64,000 nucleotides of DNA from Neopestalotiopsis rosae (taxonomy: Eukaryota; Ascomycota; Sordariomycetes; Amphisphaeriales; Sporocadaceae): assembly GCA_023078685.1 (NCBI GenBank), contig JALGAS010000004.1, positions 4,464,001 to 4,528,000 on the forward strand. Direction: 5' to 3'. Numbering within the stretch: position 1 is the stretch's first letter; each line of letters opens with the position of its first letter. Made by a program: the position numbers and the translations under genes. The notes beneath the pieces were generated by a model, which saw only the letters and a list, made by a program, of their open reading frames with translations, had not been told where the DNA came from and searched no databases. Positions 35,951 to 47,981 of this stretch are shown piece by piece.

Positions 35951-36496
35951 ATGTCTACAGGAGGCGGCGCTGGTTATGTAAGCATTGAAATGTGTAAGAA
36001 GGTGATGTTCTTTCAGAACTCACACGTGCCATAGAACCCACAAGAGGTCCTGAACCAGGACAAGAACGACAAGGGCATCATGGGCAAGATCAAGGATGCC
36101 ATCAAACCCACCAAGCACACCTCGGTAGGCCCGACGGCCGGACAGCCGGCCACGGGCGTGGGCGAGGCGCACTACAGCCGACCTCAGGAGGGTCCTCCCG
36201 CTGGCTCCGGAGGCAGCGGTGGCGGCGGAGGTATGAGCACCGGCATGATGGGCAACGAGACGCAGAGGGAAGACAATATGCCGGGCTACTCTGGCATGCG
36301 GCACCAGGGCCAGGACACCTCCAGTGGCATCACCAATGCGCTCAAACCGGGCACCGAACCCAGCGCTTATAGTCGTGAGGCGCATGCCGTGCGCGAGATG
36401 ACGGATCCCATGACCAAGTCGACGCCCAGCGTGAGCAAGAAATTGGAGGGCGGACTTGGATCGGATCCAGGTAGTGTTGGCTTTCGGAACTCCTAG
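35951..36496 (+). CDS. Small hydrophilic Gly-rich protein, unknown function
   Basis: Two exons (35951-35977, 36035-36496) give 162 residues. The first exon codes only MSTGGGAGY; the 57-bp intron has GTAAGC and a TAG acceptor. The protein is hydrophilic with NPQEVLNQDKNDKG near the start, a lysine-rich KIKDAIKPTKHTS stretch, a Gly run and several SRP/YSG motifs; no TM or signal peptide. Proteins of this kind in filamentous fungi are often linked to conidiation or stress, but that is only a resemblance in composition. Confidence 0.7.
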
Positions 36497-37831
36497 TTGT
36501 TGTGCGCTTTGGGTGGGAGAGAAGGCTGGTCTGTTCTCTTAGTTGCCGGATAATATTGTGTCAAATTGCCCTGTGAAGGTAGTGTTCAGTCTGGACAAAT
36601 AGGAAAAATGTCGTTATGTCGAAGGTAAATAGCCTAAACATAATCTGATCGTGTAAAATATGACAATGTGTTGAATTGATCACTCCTTACGGGTTGGAAC
36701 ATCCGTCGCAAGTATGAGATGTAATCCAGTGGGAGATCATAGGGATGCTATGAACTGGGAGCTGCGCTCATTCGACACTTAAGTCTTATAATGACCGAGA
36801 TAATTAACACAGGCGGGACGATTATGTATCAGCTGGAGGAATCTAATCCACCAGGAAGTAACCGGATATGGTCACTGGCAATATCGTGGTTGGCAGATGT
36901 TGTAGCTCTCAGCGCCGTTACTGTGATGAGGAGCTTCCGATACTCGGAAATGGCAGCGCATGAAATTTTCGACATTCATCGCTAAGGCGATGATTAAAGG
37001 GATCTAAAATGCAAAAGTAGATCTTTCCGGACCCCTGCCGACCCCGAAGCGACCTCCCCTCCGCTGGTGTCAATATCGGCCGAATCACGCCATTATGTCG
37101 GCGCCTCAGATTCGGGTCTACACTTCCGATCCCAAGCTGCGGAGCGCTGGCTGCGTATAGAACAACCCCAAAGGAGAGAAAATTGCGGACGAACTACTGC
37201 AGTTGTCCGAGACGTATGTTGCTGGGCAGCGATAATGACTAGGCTGTTGTGACATTGGCCGAGGAAGATGTCGACGACGACCGTGTCAGAGGCACCTTTG
37301 TGCAGCGGAGGATTCAGCGACCTGGCTCTATGGTATCTCCTATCGCAGAGCACACCGTCTTGTTTCCTTCTTGTTTTCGTTCATGAACACGCAGATATGT
37401 GGTCTTTTCCCTATTGATGAACCTGGTATACCTCGAGGCATACTGATCATATCTTATCTTGACTATCCCCCATGATCTGGGTGGATACATGCAAGGATGC
37501 CCGCTTGGAGCAACCCACCCATACACCATATTGTCCCACAGTTGCGTATCGCGCCTCGATTAACATGCATGACTATATGGCCATTTGGATTGGCCGCTGG
37601 TCGATAGTCGAGGAAATCGTCCCTGGCAAGTCCAGTCTCGGCGTTGGATGCCGGCCGATGCGCAATCTGTCGGTTCAACGTTGCACTCAGCACCGCGAAT
37701 TATTGATAAGAAGTAGAACAGACGACATCTGCATCCTTGGATCATAATTGAAGATGATCTGCAGCCTCTCTTTGTTAGTTTTACCGTCGTGGCTTTTGCA
37801 CTCATAGAACTCGTATTGTGACTGTGCAATC
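36497..37831. other. Intergenic region, no gene seen
   Basis: About 1.3 kb ahead of the OPT gene. Open frames overlap on both strands and none is protein-like. Confidence 0.5.
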
Positions 37832-40799
37832 ATGGCACCATCCCCGAATGAAAAACCGGACCCTACAATTGTGGTCGAATCGCCAACGGACTCCAAGAAC
37901 GATTCTCGCGAGGACATCCAAGAAAAGGATGTAGATGCCGAAATCTACAAAACGTCAGAGCTGGTAACTGAAAGTTCCTACGAAGAGCCCCATTACGACT
38001 TTGATTCAGAGGAGTTTGCCCACATACCGCAGCTCGTCCGCACCGTGGTGGGGTTTGAGGACGATCGGACCTTGCCTGTCATCACCTTCCGCTCAGTATT
38101 GCTGTCGGCGATTTTCTGCATCATAGGCAGTTTCGTGTCGCAGCTGTCGTAGTATGCCTATGCAACCAGCCTCTGACTTTGGAGACGTCGCTAATATGCT
38201 CGACTGCTTAGCTTCAGAACCACGACGGCACCATTTCCCGTCTTCTTCGTCATTCTAGCCTCTGCACCTTTGGGGAGATTACTGGCACGCTTATTACCCA
38301 ATTATACAGTCCCGCTAGGAAGATGGTCATTCTCTCTCAACCCTGGGCCGTTCTCAATCAAGGAGCACGCCATAATTGGCATTGCTGCTAATGCTGGTAG
38401 TCAAGGGCAATGGGCTAGTACGTTTCTTCCACTATCGTGTAGTCTAAGTTGATCTACTAACTCCGTAAGCGTATCTCCCCACAAACGCGGCTCTCTACTA
38501 TGGTATCACTATGAACCCGGCGGTGGCCCTCTTCTTTGGCTGGGTGAGTACACTGGATCGTCTTGCAGCCATCATACTAAAGTCATTCAGGGCGCGTCTT
38601 TACTTGGATTTTCATTCGCGGCAATGGGTATGCTCGAATTTCGACTGTTTACCACGATGGTCAAATTGCTAAACAATCATAGTCCGCAAGATACTCATAG
38701 ACGATCCGGAGTTCATATTTCCTCTCTCCATGCAGCAAGTCACACTATACCGAAGTATGCAGGGTAAAACCGAGCTGCACATGGCGCAAGCGAGTAAACA
38801 AATCAAGGTCGGTGCAAATACAAATCCAATGCAGACGCAGGCGCTGTAATGCTAAAGATGAGTCAGGTATTCTGGATCATCCTGTTTGCGACACTTGTCT
38901 GGCAGTTTCTCCCAGAGTACCTCTTTCCGCTAGTCGCGTCCCTGGCTCCATTGTGTTGGTTCGCCAGCAAGAGTCACACAGTCAACTTTCTGGGTGCCGG
39001 TCGGGGCGGGATCGGCCTCCTCAACATTACCTTGAACTGGTCTAATATCACCTCGACCATTATTACGTATCCCTATAGTGTCCAAGTAACGATTTTTGTT
39101 GCCTTTGTCTTGACGGTATGCCGCGGATCCCACAGACTGTCCCGTATTCATTCCCGCTAACACGGGCCTTCCAGACATGGATCCTAATACCAGTGGCGTA
39201 CTTTGGCAATCTCTGGGGCTCGCCGACCTACAACATCATGTCCAACGGCGTTTTCCAAAAGAATGGATCTTCGTACCCTTTCACATCTCTGAGTAAGAGA
39301 CTGTATGCTTACCTTGACAAGTAGAAAATGCTAACAACGTGCAGTTTACACCGACGCTAGCGGCACTCAGCATGTGAACGAGACCAAGTATGAAGAGGTC
39401 GGTCTGGCGTATTCTGGAGCTCAATACACGTGGGAGATTTTCATGGTACGAATATCTGATCTTGAATTTGTGAATCCCAGCTGACAGGTAGCAGTGGTAT
39501 GCATCATACATCTCATCGTTTGTTTGGTGCAGCCTCTTCCTCGGACCGAAGATTTGGAACATCTGGAAAGCTCGAAACAACAGCGAGCATTACCACAAGG
39601 ATCGCTTGAGGTCAGTTAATATCCGCTACAGTCATTGACATGGAATCAATCATTGACGATTTTGGCAGCCGTATCATTCAGCAGTATCCCGGAATAAAGT
39701 TGTGGTAAGTGAAACGTTAATCTCTTGACATCCGTGTGATTGACGTGTGCAGGGAATGGGGTCTCCTGACAGTAATTCCCATTGTCGTCCTACTGGCCAT
39801 CGTCGCTGCTGGGTCAGTATGGATGCCTACGTGGACCTACTTTGTAGCGCTAGGCTTTGGTGCTGCGGCCATGCTTCCGATGAGTCTCGTATATGCAATG
39901 TCGGGATTCTCGATCAAGGTTGGCTTCTTCAATGAGCTCATTTACGGATGTAAGTTGAACCCCTGATTGTACTTCTCCGCGCCTTGTGCTCAAAGCTGAA
40001 ATCAGTCTAGATATGATTGAGGCCAAGGGTTCCTCGCGCCACCCTCTCGGACAGCTGGCCTACCGTATCATATCGGGGAATGTTTGGTATGACGCCCGCG
40101 TGGTACTGGAAGACCAGAAGGTTTGTTGACAATTCATTACCACGGAACCGCGATGCATCGCTGACGGCTGCACCACAGATCGGACACTACCTACACCTGC
40201 CGCCTCGTGATGTTATAGGAATGCAGATTTTCGCAAACATGATCGCTTTGCCCGTCAACTACGGAGTCATGCGGTGGGTACTAGACACAAAGTTCGACTA
40301 CGTGAGCGGCAAGGTCACCGACCCTCTGGGGCAGTGGACGGGTCAGGACTTTAAGAGTTACAATACGGCTGGGATCCAGTACGCTCTTGTGGGTCCAAAG
40401 AAACTCTTTGCCTCGTCATTCTTCCGCCCTGTTCTCTATGGCTTCGTTGTTGGTGCAGTTGCGCCGATGGCGATATGGCTGCTGCACCGAAAGTTTCCTC
40501 GCGCCCGGTTCGACCTTTGGAATACAACCATTTTCTTTGCTAGCGCTGCCGTATTTTATGGAAACCTCAGCACTGGCCCTTTTACGGCTATTCTGTTGGG
40601 AACTTTCACCAACTTTTACCTGTACCGATACCGTCGCAAGTTCTGGGATACTTGGGCCTACATTAGCGGCGCTGCACTGGATACTGGGTTCAATGCGAAT
40701 CTGCTCTTTATCTTCTTGTTCTTGGGCACTACCGGTACGGTCATGGCGAATTGGTGGGGCAATGATCCGGTCAGTGTGGAAAAGTGTTATGCGCTTTGA
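37832..40799 (+). CDS. OPT-family oligopeptide transporter
   Basis: A gene with at least ten short introns. Exon 1 (37832-38148) encodes the acidic N-terminus and the family start IPQLVRTVVGFEDD..LPVITFR, a variant of the usual SPYPEVRAVV block. Later exons give LNPGPFSIKEH (the conserved NPG motif), TYLPTNAALYYGITMNPA, FLGPKIWNIWKARN, SSRHPLGQLAYRIISGN and a long last exon with GHYLHLPPRDV, TGPFTAILLG and FNANLLFIFLFLG. OPT proteins carry small peptides or metal-peptide complexes into the cytosol with protons across the plasma membrane. It lies about 1.7 kb upstream of the metabolic cluster described below; whether it belongs to it is open. Confidence 0.88.
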
Positions 40800-40984
40800 G
40801 ATTTGCGTCGGCGATGTCAATCAGAACGGCAAGAGTTGGTCTACAAGAGAGTTTTCATAGGTCACTTCAAAAACCTTGTCGCACTAGGAAGCAAAGGCAA
40901 CAACAATGTATTCTATAGCGAAAGACTAGTAACAACTAAGGAGAAAGGAGCGGCCTGATTTCAAACTCTAAATAGTTGCTGCGA

Positions 40985-41964
40985 TCACCATTTCCAAGCT
41001 GTTTCATGTTCTTTGCCAGCACTTTCACTGAAAGGCCATCCCACGAGATCGAGGTTCAGGAAGCTTCCACTCTGGATCTCTTCAGCCTTTGCCTTGAGCT
41101 CACCCACGTCCCAGTTTGTCCATAGGAACTTGCCCTTCAAAAATTGCGCCTCGGGACTTGCGAGCCAGACCATGAATCCGGCGGGGAGGGATGCTGTAAA
41201 AAAAAAAAAAAATCAGATAAATGGCCAATCATCGAAACGTTGGAGAACGGCTTACCCTTGTCTTCATGGCCACTGGCAGCTACACCTCCAGCCTCCCGAT
41301 TCATCGCAGTGTCCACAATACCAGGCTGGATATGGAAGACACGCAGATCGGGAAACTGGTGACCGAGCAGGTCCCAGAGCCGATAGTTGGCCCACTTGGC
41401 CACGCTGTACGAGGCGTACACGCCGCCAAAGTTCATGTGCGCAGCCGAGGAGGAGACATTGACGACGGTGGCGTTGGGAGCGGCGTGGCGAGCAAAAGCC
41501 AGCGACATCCAGAGCGCGCCGCCGAGGTTCTGCTGAATGGCCTCGAGAAAGGCGTGGGGATCCGCCTCGGTAAGGGGCTCCCGCGGGCCCGACACGGCGG
41601 CGTTGCTCACCAGGACGTCGAGTTTCTTCTTCCCGCCGTCGCCCTCGAGAAACTTGGCAAATGCGGCGTCGACGTCGCTCTGCTTGGTGATGTCGGTTGG
41701 GACCGTGATGACTTCAATGTTGGGGTGATTTTCCAGGATCGAGGCCTTGGTGTCTAGTAGGGGCTGCTCGCGGCGGCCTAGCAGCGCAATGCGGGCTGCG
41801 CCTGCTTTGGCAAAGGAGCGAGCCGTCTCAGCTCCAATGCCGGTACCGCCACCAGTGATGAGGACATTCTTGCCCTTGACAGATAACTCAGGCCGCGTCG
41901 GATCTATGGTAGAGTAGACATCCGAGTGGAAGGTTTTGGTGGGAGATGGAAATGTAATAGCCAT
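40985..41964 (-). CDS. Short-chain dehydrogenase/reductase
   Basis: Two exons (41964-41256, 41193-40985) encode 305 residues. The cofactor loop TGGGTGIG is at about residues 36-43, LLGRRE suggests NADP(H) preference, the NAA motif is in VLVSNAAVSG, and the catalytic Ser and YxxxK are in NVSSSAAHM and YSVAK. Adjacent IQPGIVDT fits the classical SDR fold. The acceptor of the 62-bp intron is preceded by a run of 15 T. The C-terminal exon (AGFMVWLASPEAQFLKG) matches fungal SDRs of specialised metabolism. Substrate unknown. It is convergent with the OPT gene and could be the left edge of the cluster. Confidence 0.87.
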
Positions 41965-42504
41965 GATGGTGATTCGCAAACGTTAAGCAGTGGGAAGTGT
42001 TTTCTTTGTAGTTTGATAATTGTTCTTGTTCGAGATTGAGCTGTTGTCGATTCGAATGTGCTTCATAGTGCCAACGAAACGCATCGTTATATACGTCGAG
42101 CTGCCCTCCAAATCCATGGTGGTTGAAGACATGATGATCGAAGTGAGCAACAGTTGCTTACAAAACCAAGCTGATATAATCTGCTTTGAGATTTGCACTC
42201 GACATGATTCTATGCGCGGAGTTTGACAATGACGCAGGAAACGACAGAATGTACGATTTGTCCGACTACCATTGAATGTATGCAACGAGTTTTCTCTGGT
42301 CGGTACACAATATAGTCAGGGACTATTCGTTGACCAACCAAAAGACATGAACGTCAAAGGGCCGCTGGTGCCAGTCCGCCAAGTACAAATTGTACCGCCC
42401 GCAGTCTAACCTCAACCGTCTTAGTGCTGATCGGTGCCGTCGTGGGCGCTCACAAAGCTGACAAATGTGCGGCGGCGGTTATATACGAGCGCTCGTCTGG
42501 GTTC
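41965..42504. promoter_or_regulatory. Divergent promoter between the SDR and the regulator gene
   Basis: 540 bp with no coding signal, read outward on both sides. Confidence 0.45.
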
Positions 42505-44309
42505 ATGGCTCAAGAGACTTGCGCAGCGGGCAAAATTGAAATGGATGAGCAAATTGCACAACCCGTGCTTCGTTGCCTTCAGTGCAACAAGCCGTTTGAC
42601 AAACGTAAGTGCCTTCTCCATGGCGCGCTACTAGGCGGACCCGCCCAGTCTATAACCATGTCGCAAACTCACAGTATGATGCGCTAGAATCCACGCTGAA
42701 GCGGCATGGGTACTACTGTCGCCAGAAAAGGTCGAGTGACTCGAGCCCCGTCACTCGGCCTCGCTCTTGTGTAGCATGCGCAAAGAGGAAAAGGCAATGC
42801 GACAATAAACGTCCCCAGTGCTCAAGGTGTTCAAAGGATGACGTCGGCTGCCACTATCCCACAGCAGCACTATCAAAGACTACAAGAGTGCCGAGAAATC
42901 AGCATGGAGGCGATACGCAGCTAGTGGCCGAAGAGACTACTCTGGAAGCGCAATCCACCAGCATCAATACATTCGGGGACGCACTGCAAGTTACAAACGA
43001 TAACACAAATTTGGCCAGTTTTGAAGGACTGCAGTTTGACTGGAATAATCTGGACATTGATCTCGACAGTTTCCTGCTTCCGCAAAACAACGGCATGGAC
43101 GTTTTTCCAACACCTAGACAAAAGTCGCCATATCTAAGCTCCATCTCACTGCCTCCAGCTAGCCCAATCCCTCTGCCGCGACAACTCATGCCGCCTTCAG
43201 CAATCCCGGTATCGCCCACCAATTCACCTCGGTCTTTGGTCCGCAAAATGAACGCCAGACCAGGCGCACCACGAGCTGCAAACATGGTATTGCACATGAT
43301 GAAATCCTATTCTGTCATGATGTTGCAGCAAAACAATCTTCCCCCTTTCATCCACCCTCAGATGTTTTCCTTCAACGATGATAAGGATATGGAGCCACTA
43401 TATAATTGCATCAGTCTAATGCACATGATTGGGCGGAGCCTTCCTGGAAGTCGGGCTCTGTTCTGGAGAAATGTACGAATGGAATGTGAGCGGATGCAAA
43501 ATAATGTAAGCGAACCTGAACCTGAAGTAGTACATCTCGTTCCGATGACTAACACTTGCACTTGAAGCATCGATCAATGAACAGCTGGGAGGCGCTTGCA
43601 TCTTTGCAGGCTCTTTTGATATATACTGTCGTCAGAGTCGACGAAGGCGAGACTGAGTATAACAATCTGGACTCCTTAATACAAAGTTCCATCATTGTGA
43701 GTTTCGAGGAGTTCGAGTCCTTCGTATCCGCGACGATGACCAGGCTAACATCTTCGCACAGGCTGTCGCGAACACCTTTAATAAGGGCAATCAAAACTCG
43801 CACAAATCTCCCGCCGAGTCTGGACCAAGCACGGCCTGGAAAGACTGGGTATTCCAGGAATCAAGTAGAAGGTGAGACGAGAACAAATATCCCAGGTAAA
43901 TTTCCAAAGTTGTAGTCGCTCACTATTTTTCAGATTATGTACCGTCTTCCAAGTAATGAACATGCTCGTCTGGTTCGAGCCAGCCGGCATGTGCGACATG
44001 CACTTTGATCTCCTGCTAGCTCCCCTGCCGTCCAAGAAGCAGCTGTGGGAAGCCGACACCGAGTTTGCCTGGAAGGCCGACGGCTTGCTGGAGATGGATC
44101 AGCGCGTTGCCTTTGGCTTGGCGGCCGACGGTGAGCTGGTCAGGATTGAGAATGGCGGCTGCGACACCCGTTGCGAGCACCATATCATGATGACGCGGGA
44201 TCCCCATGGCAATATTGCTACAAAGACACCAGCCAATTGGGAAGACTGGTGCTCGGAAATGGATAATCTGGGAAATCTCGTCATGCTCGCCGCGTCCTTG
44301 ATCGGCTAG
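42505..44309 (+). CDS. C2H2 plus Zn2Cys6 transcription factor, likely cluster regulator
   Basis: Five exons fit: 42505-42604, 42688-43505, 43568-43696, 43762-43871 and 43934-44309, giving 510 residues. Exon 1 has the first half of a C2H2 finger (LRCLQCNKPFDK); the 83-bp intron ends at a TAG so that exon 2 continues STLKRHGYYCR, completing the finger. A Zn2Cys6 cluster follows at once (CVACAKRKRQCDNKRPQC..CSKDDVGC). This tandem arrangement is common in regulators of fungal metabolite clusters. The C-terminal part (VMNMLVWFEPAGMCD...) has no recognised domain. The ATG at 42541 is an alternative start. It likely acts in the nucleus on genes to its right. Confidence 0.84.
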
Positions 44310-44662
44310 CATTGCTAGAGATAGTCTTTAGGGCTGAAAAGGCTACAAAATAGTTGAATACATCCGAGGCAGTTGCTCATTGTATGGACTTGCCCTCAAG
44401 AATCCGACTCCTAAAGATTTGGCAAGCCGTGGAATCGGCCAATCATGTATCACTTGGAGCCACGGACGAGCGTGCGCTAAGATGCCATTTTAGCTTCGTA
44501 TAGCTTCCTATAGTGCTTACCGCATACCAGGGTTATGGGGTCACTCCGCGATTTGAGTCCGGGCATCACTTCACCTCGAGAGGTATTTTCCCCTCTCATC
44601 AATTACGAGACTGCAGTATACGTATTGACTGCAACCTGTTTTAGCTCGACTCAGAAGAAATC
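44310..44662. other. Spacer, promoter of the monooxygenase gene
   Basis: 353 bp. A sequence near 44515-44575 looks faintly like a tRNA B-box but has no matching stems. Confidence 0.4.
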
Positions 44663-46014
44663 ATGGGTGAAACGAACAAGAAAGGCGTAGTGGTAAGTTC
44701 TAGCGCCAGCTCTATGAACTACAGCATAATCGCGGCGACCATTCTTCCCAACAGCTTACTCGATCACAGGTCGGTGGATCAATCGCGGGTCTCATGGCAG
44801 CTGTCGTCCTCCGCCACGCCGGATACTCGGTAACCGTGCTAGAGCGCATCGTCGAGGCCGAGTTCCTGGACCGTGGCTCGGGACTGGGGATTAGGGCCGA
44901 GGTGTCGGAATTCTTTGACCTCTACGGCCAATCGGACGCGTACTTGAAGACGGCGCTCGGCGGAGCTTTCATGACCGTCATGAAACAGGATGGGTCGGTT
45001 GACGGCAAGGTCCCGTTGGCGAATCGAACGAAGACGAGCAGCTGGAGCTCGCTCATGGGTAGTCTGCAGGCTTTGTTCAATGATCTCGATAAGGGAAGCG
45101 GGGAGATTCTCTACGGGACCAAACTCGTCGATATCAAAGAGCATAAATCCACAAAGACTGTCACGGTAGTTTATGAGACTGCCCAGGGATCACAGACCAT
45201 TTCAGACGTTAGCATCGTCGTCGGAGCCGATGGATCCAACAGCACCGTCCGGACTCTGATGATGGGACCCGTCCCAAGCACTCAAGCAGGGTATGTCTGC
45301 ATCCGCGCGCGCTGTCTCGGAGACGTGCTTGACAGTGACTTCACCGAACTTTACCACGACTCGGCCATGACCCAAGTCAATGGTGGCATAAGTCTTACTT
45401 CGTATCTCATTCCAAGCAAGAACAGCGGGGCCGGAGGCAAGCCCGATTTGCTGATTGCTTACTACACGCACATGACGCCGGAGGCAGTCAAGGAGCACTT
45501 TCTTGGTATAGACGGTCACCAGTACTCGCACAGTCTCCCAGCGGGACAGCTGCGACCTCATTTGCTCGAGCTCTTGAGAGATCGATTGCGAGGAGTGCTG
45601 TGTCCTCAATTCCAGAAGGTCATTGACGCAGTTCCACCTAAAGCCGTACTGATACAGGCCGTATCGGACTTAAAAGCAGGACAGAACATTTTCCTAGACG
45701 GAAAAGTCATACTCTTGGGTGAGGCACATACAGTCACCCGGCCGCACACATTCAGAGCTACCGCTTCGGCTGCTTTTCAGGCTATACTTCTCACACCTGT
45801 ATTGGATGGCAGGGGTCAAATACAAGATTGGAGTAAGACTTGCTTGGAGTATACCGACCTTCTTAGCAAGGAGGCGATACACATTGGGGAGATATTGATT
45901 GGTGAAAACGATTTTGAAGGGGTGGCAGCGTGGAATGCCCAGAATCAAATTATGACAAAGACTGATGAGATGTGTAAGCACATCAAAGAGAAAGCAAAGA
46001 CGTGGACACAGTAG
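44663..46014 (+). CDS. FAD-dependent monooxygenase
   Basis: Two exons (44663-44692, 44770-46014) encode 424 residues. The dinucleotide fold starts right across the intron: KKGVV then VGGSIAGLMAA, the GxGxxG-type loop, followed by VTVLERI with the acidic end of strand 2. IVVGADGSNSTVR is the DG motif of class A flavoprotein hydroxylases, and VILLGEAHTVTRPHT takes the place of the GD motif, with Glu where Asp is usual. These enzymes hydroxylate or epoxidise substrates with NAD(P)H and O2. The first exon is only 10 codons. Neighbours suggest tailoring of the cluster product. Confidence 0.87.
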
Positions 46015-46301
46015 AATTAAAAAGCCAAACATTTTCCTAAAATGAATCTCAAATGGGTGAGGCTTGATTACATGACAGATTCCAGAAGCGCTAGCATACA
46101 TCTTTTCCTTGCGTGCCCGCAGGCAAACTCAGCTAGGCACGATCTAGTGCCTATCGTTGACCACGCGAGGAGACATGCGCCAATACTTAAATTAGCATAA
46201 AACTCCGACTGTAGATGAGACAACCCTTCGTCTTCCTCCAAGCCACATTACACAATCGGCGCCCCGCTACACATCCACTATATGGCTCATCATACCACTG
46301 A

Positions 46302-47981
46302 TCAGTACAAGGAAATTCTGCAGCCGTGGGCATTCTTGACTGTCAATGCCCACTGACCAGCCCAGTCTCGGTCATCCCGGCTCTCAATTCTGCTGAATCG
46401 CTGAGCAAATCTGACCACTACAAGAGCTGCTTCCATCATAGCTTTCTCTTGACCTGGACAGCGACGGGGTCCGTTGCCGAAGGGCAAATATTCCCAGGGA
46501 CCTGGTTTGATGATGTCCCACCGATCAGGACGGAAGGCTTCCACATCGTCGCCAAATACTTCTGCATCTCGATGCAAACCATAGAACAATGTTATGATTC
46601 GAGAATTCTTGGGAACAAAAACTGGGGCTAGTCCATCAGGTCCGCCTCCTCGAGGTAAAGCTGTGTCCTGAAGTGAAGTTCGGCCAGATGTGGCAAAGAT
46701 GGGATATATGCGTAGACCTTTGAAATCTGTTAGTCGTGATGGCTCTTGTGATAAATAGCTGGCAACTACTTACTCTCTTTCAGAATGTTCTGTACTAAAG
46801 TATTGTTCTCTAGCGCCTCCAAAGTGATGTCGTTCAAGCTCTCAACCTCCGTCCGTAGACGTTCCCAAATATCCGTGTGACGCGATAGTAAGAACATCGT
46901 ATTTGTTACCAGGCTCGATGTTGTTTCCTGCATACACATGATAGATTGAAGCAGCTGCGATCGGATCAGATGTCTGTTGCCAGTAGAGCCTGCGAGCATG
47001 CCCGCCATTCCTAGATGGCTGAGTCCAGGCTTGGTGCACTTCTCGAACTCTGACGCTTCTACACCTTGATGAAGCTTCTGTTCGAGGGCCAGATCTATGT
47101 AGAAATCGAGAAAAGAGTGTACGGATTGGCAATTGCGGTTGAACCCTGGACTTGGAAGGTTCCGCCCGATTACCCCGAAGAAGACTCGCACGATCAGCCA
47201 GTTCATAGCACCATGAAAGGCGTCAAGGAAGTGTGTAGAGTCCACTGGGGGCTGCTTTTCTTCAGACTTCACGATATCCCGTAGTCTTCGGCCCAAGAGG
47301 AATTCTCCACCCATATCAAGAAACTGGGTATATCTTCTTAGTAATGGCTAAAGATCAGGCTTGGAGGACACATACGAATTCATAGAATAGCGGCGCTAGG
47401 TCTATGGTCACACCGGACTCATCATTCTCGTCTAGGAACTGATCTAAAGCCTGACCAAACGATGAAAGAGAAGCGCTGCAATCGCTGTTGAAAACTGGCT
47501 TTGTGACTTCGCGTAAGGCACTCCAATCTTGCCCGTCTGTTGTGATCAAGCCTTTCCCGCAAAATGGATCAAGAGCGTCTGCTCTAGCTGGCGCAACACC
47601 CCAATCATGCCAATTGGTCTCGTATACGGCCTTGAAGTTTGCTGGGTCGACAGTATGGAAGACATTCTGAGCGACGGAGTTCACTAGATATGTTTTGCCT
47701 AGTGTGATATGACGTTCTGCAAGTGCTGGAAGATTGCAGTGCCGGTGTATCATTTTGGCAGTTTTGATCAGCAGATCTGTTCCCAGCAAAGGCTCCACGT
47801 GAGGGTATTTTCGAACGGGTTGGCAACCAGGATATGCAATTTCTACGACAGCTTGTCGCCGCTTCAGGTCCTGCTTCTTCCAATGAGCAAGTATCAGGCA
47901 CAAGCCCGCAATGACAACGAAGTAGACAAGCATCTTTGCAAATGGCCAAATCATAGATCTGTCTGAATAGAGCATTATCAT
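46302..47981 (-). CDS. Cytochrome P450 (cluster P450 A)
   Basis: Three exons (47981-47376, 47323-46774, 46717-46302) give 523 residues. An N-terminal anchor (MLVYFVVIAGLCLILAHW) is followed by PLLGTD, GKGLITTDGQDW, the I-helix region MCMQETTSSL, the K-helix ExxR formed across an intron (KE then SLRIYP), FRPDRWD, and the heme loop PFGNGPRRCPG with its Cys ligand. ER-bound monooxygenase; substrate unknown. The last exon is 416 nt, the same as in the P450 at 54216, and both last introns split the ExxR motif in phase 1, so the two are paralogues. Confidence 0.88.

Noticed and set aside
44510..44575. tRNA-like B-box (gatttgagtcc) near the monooxygenase gene
   Set aside because: The bases beside it do not pair as a T-stem and no acceptor or anticodon stem can be drawn.
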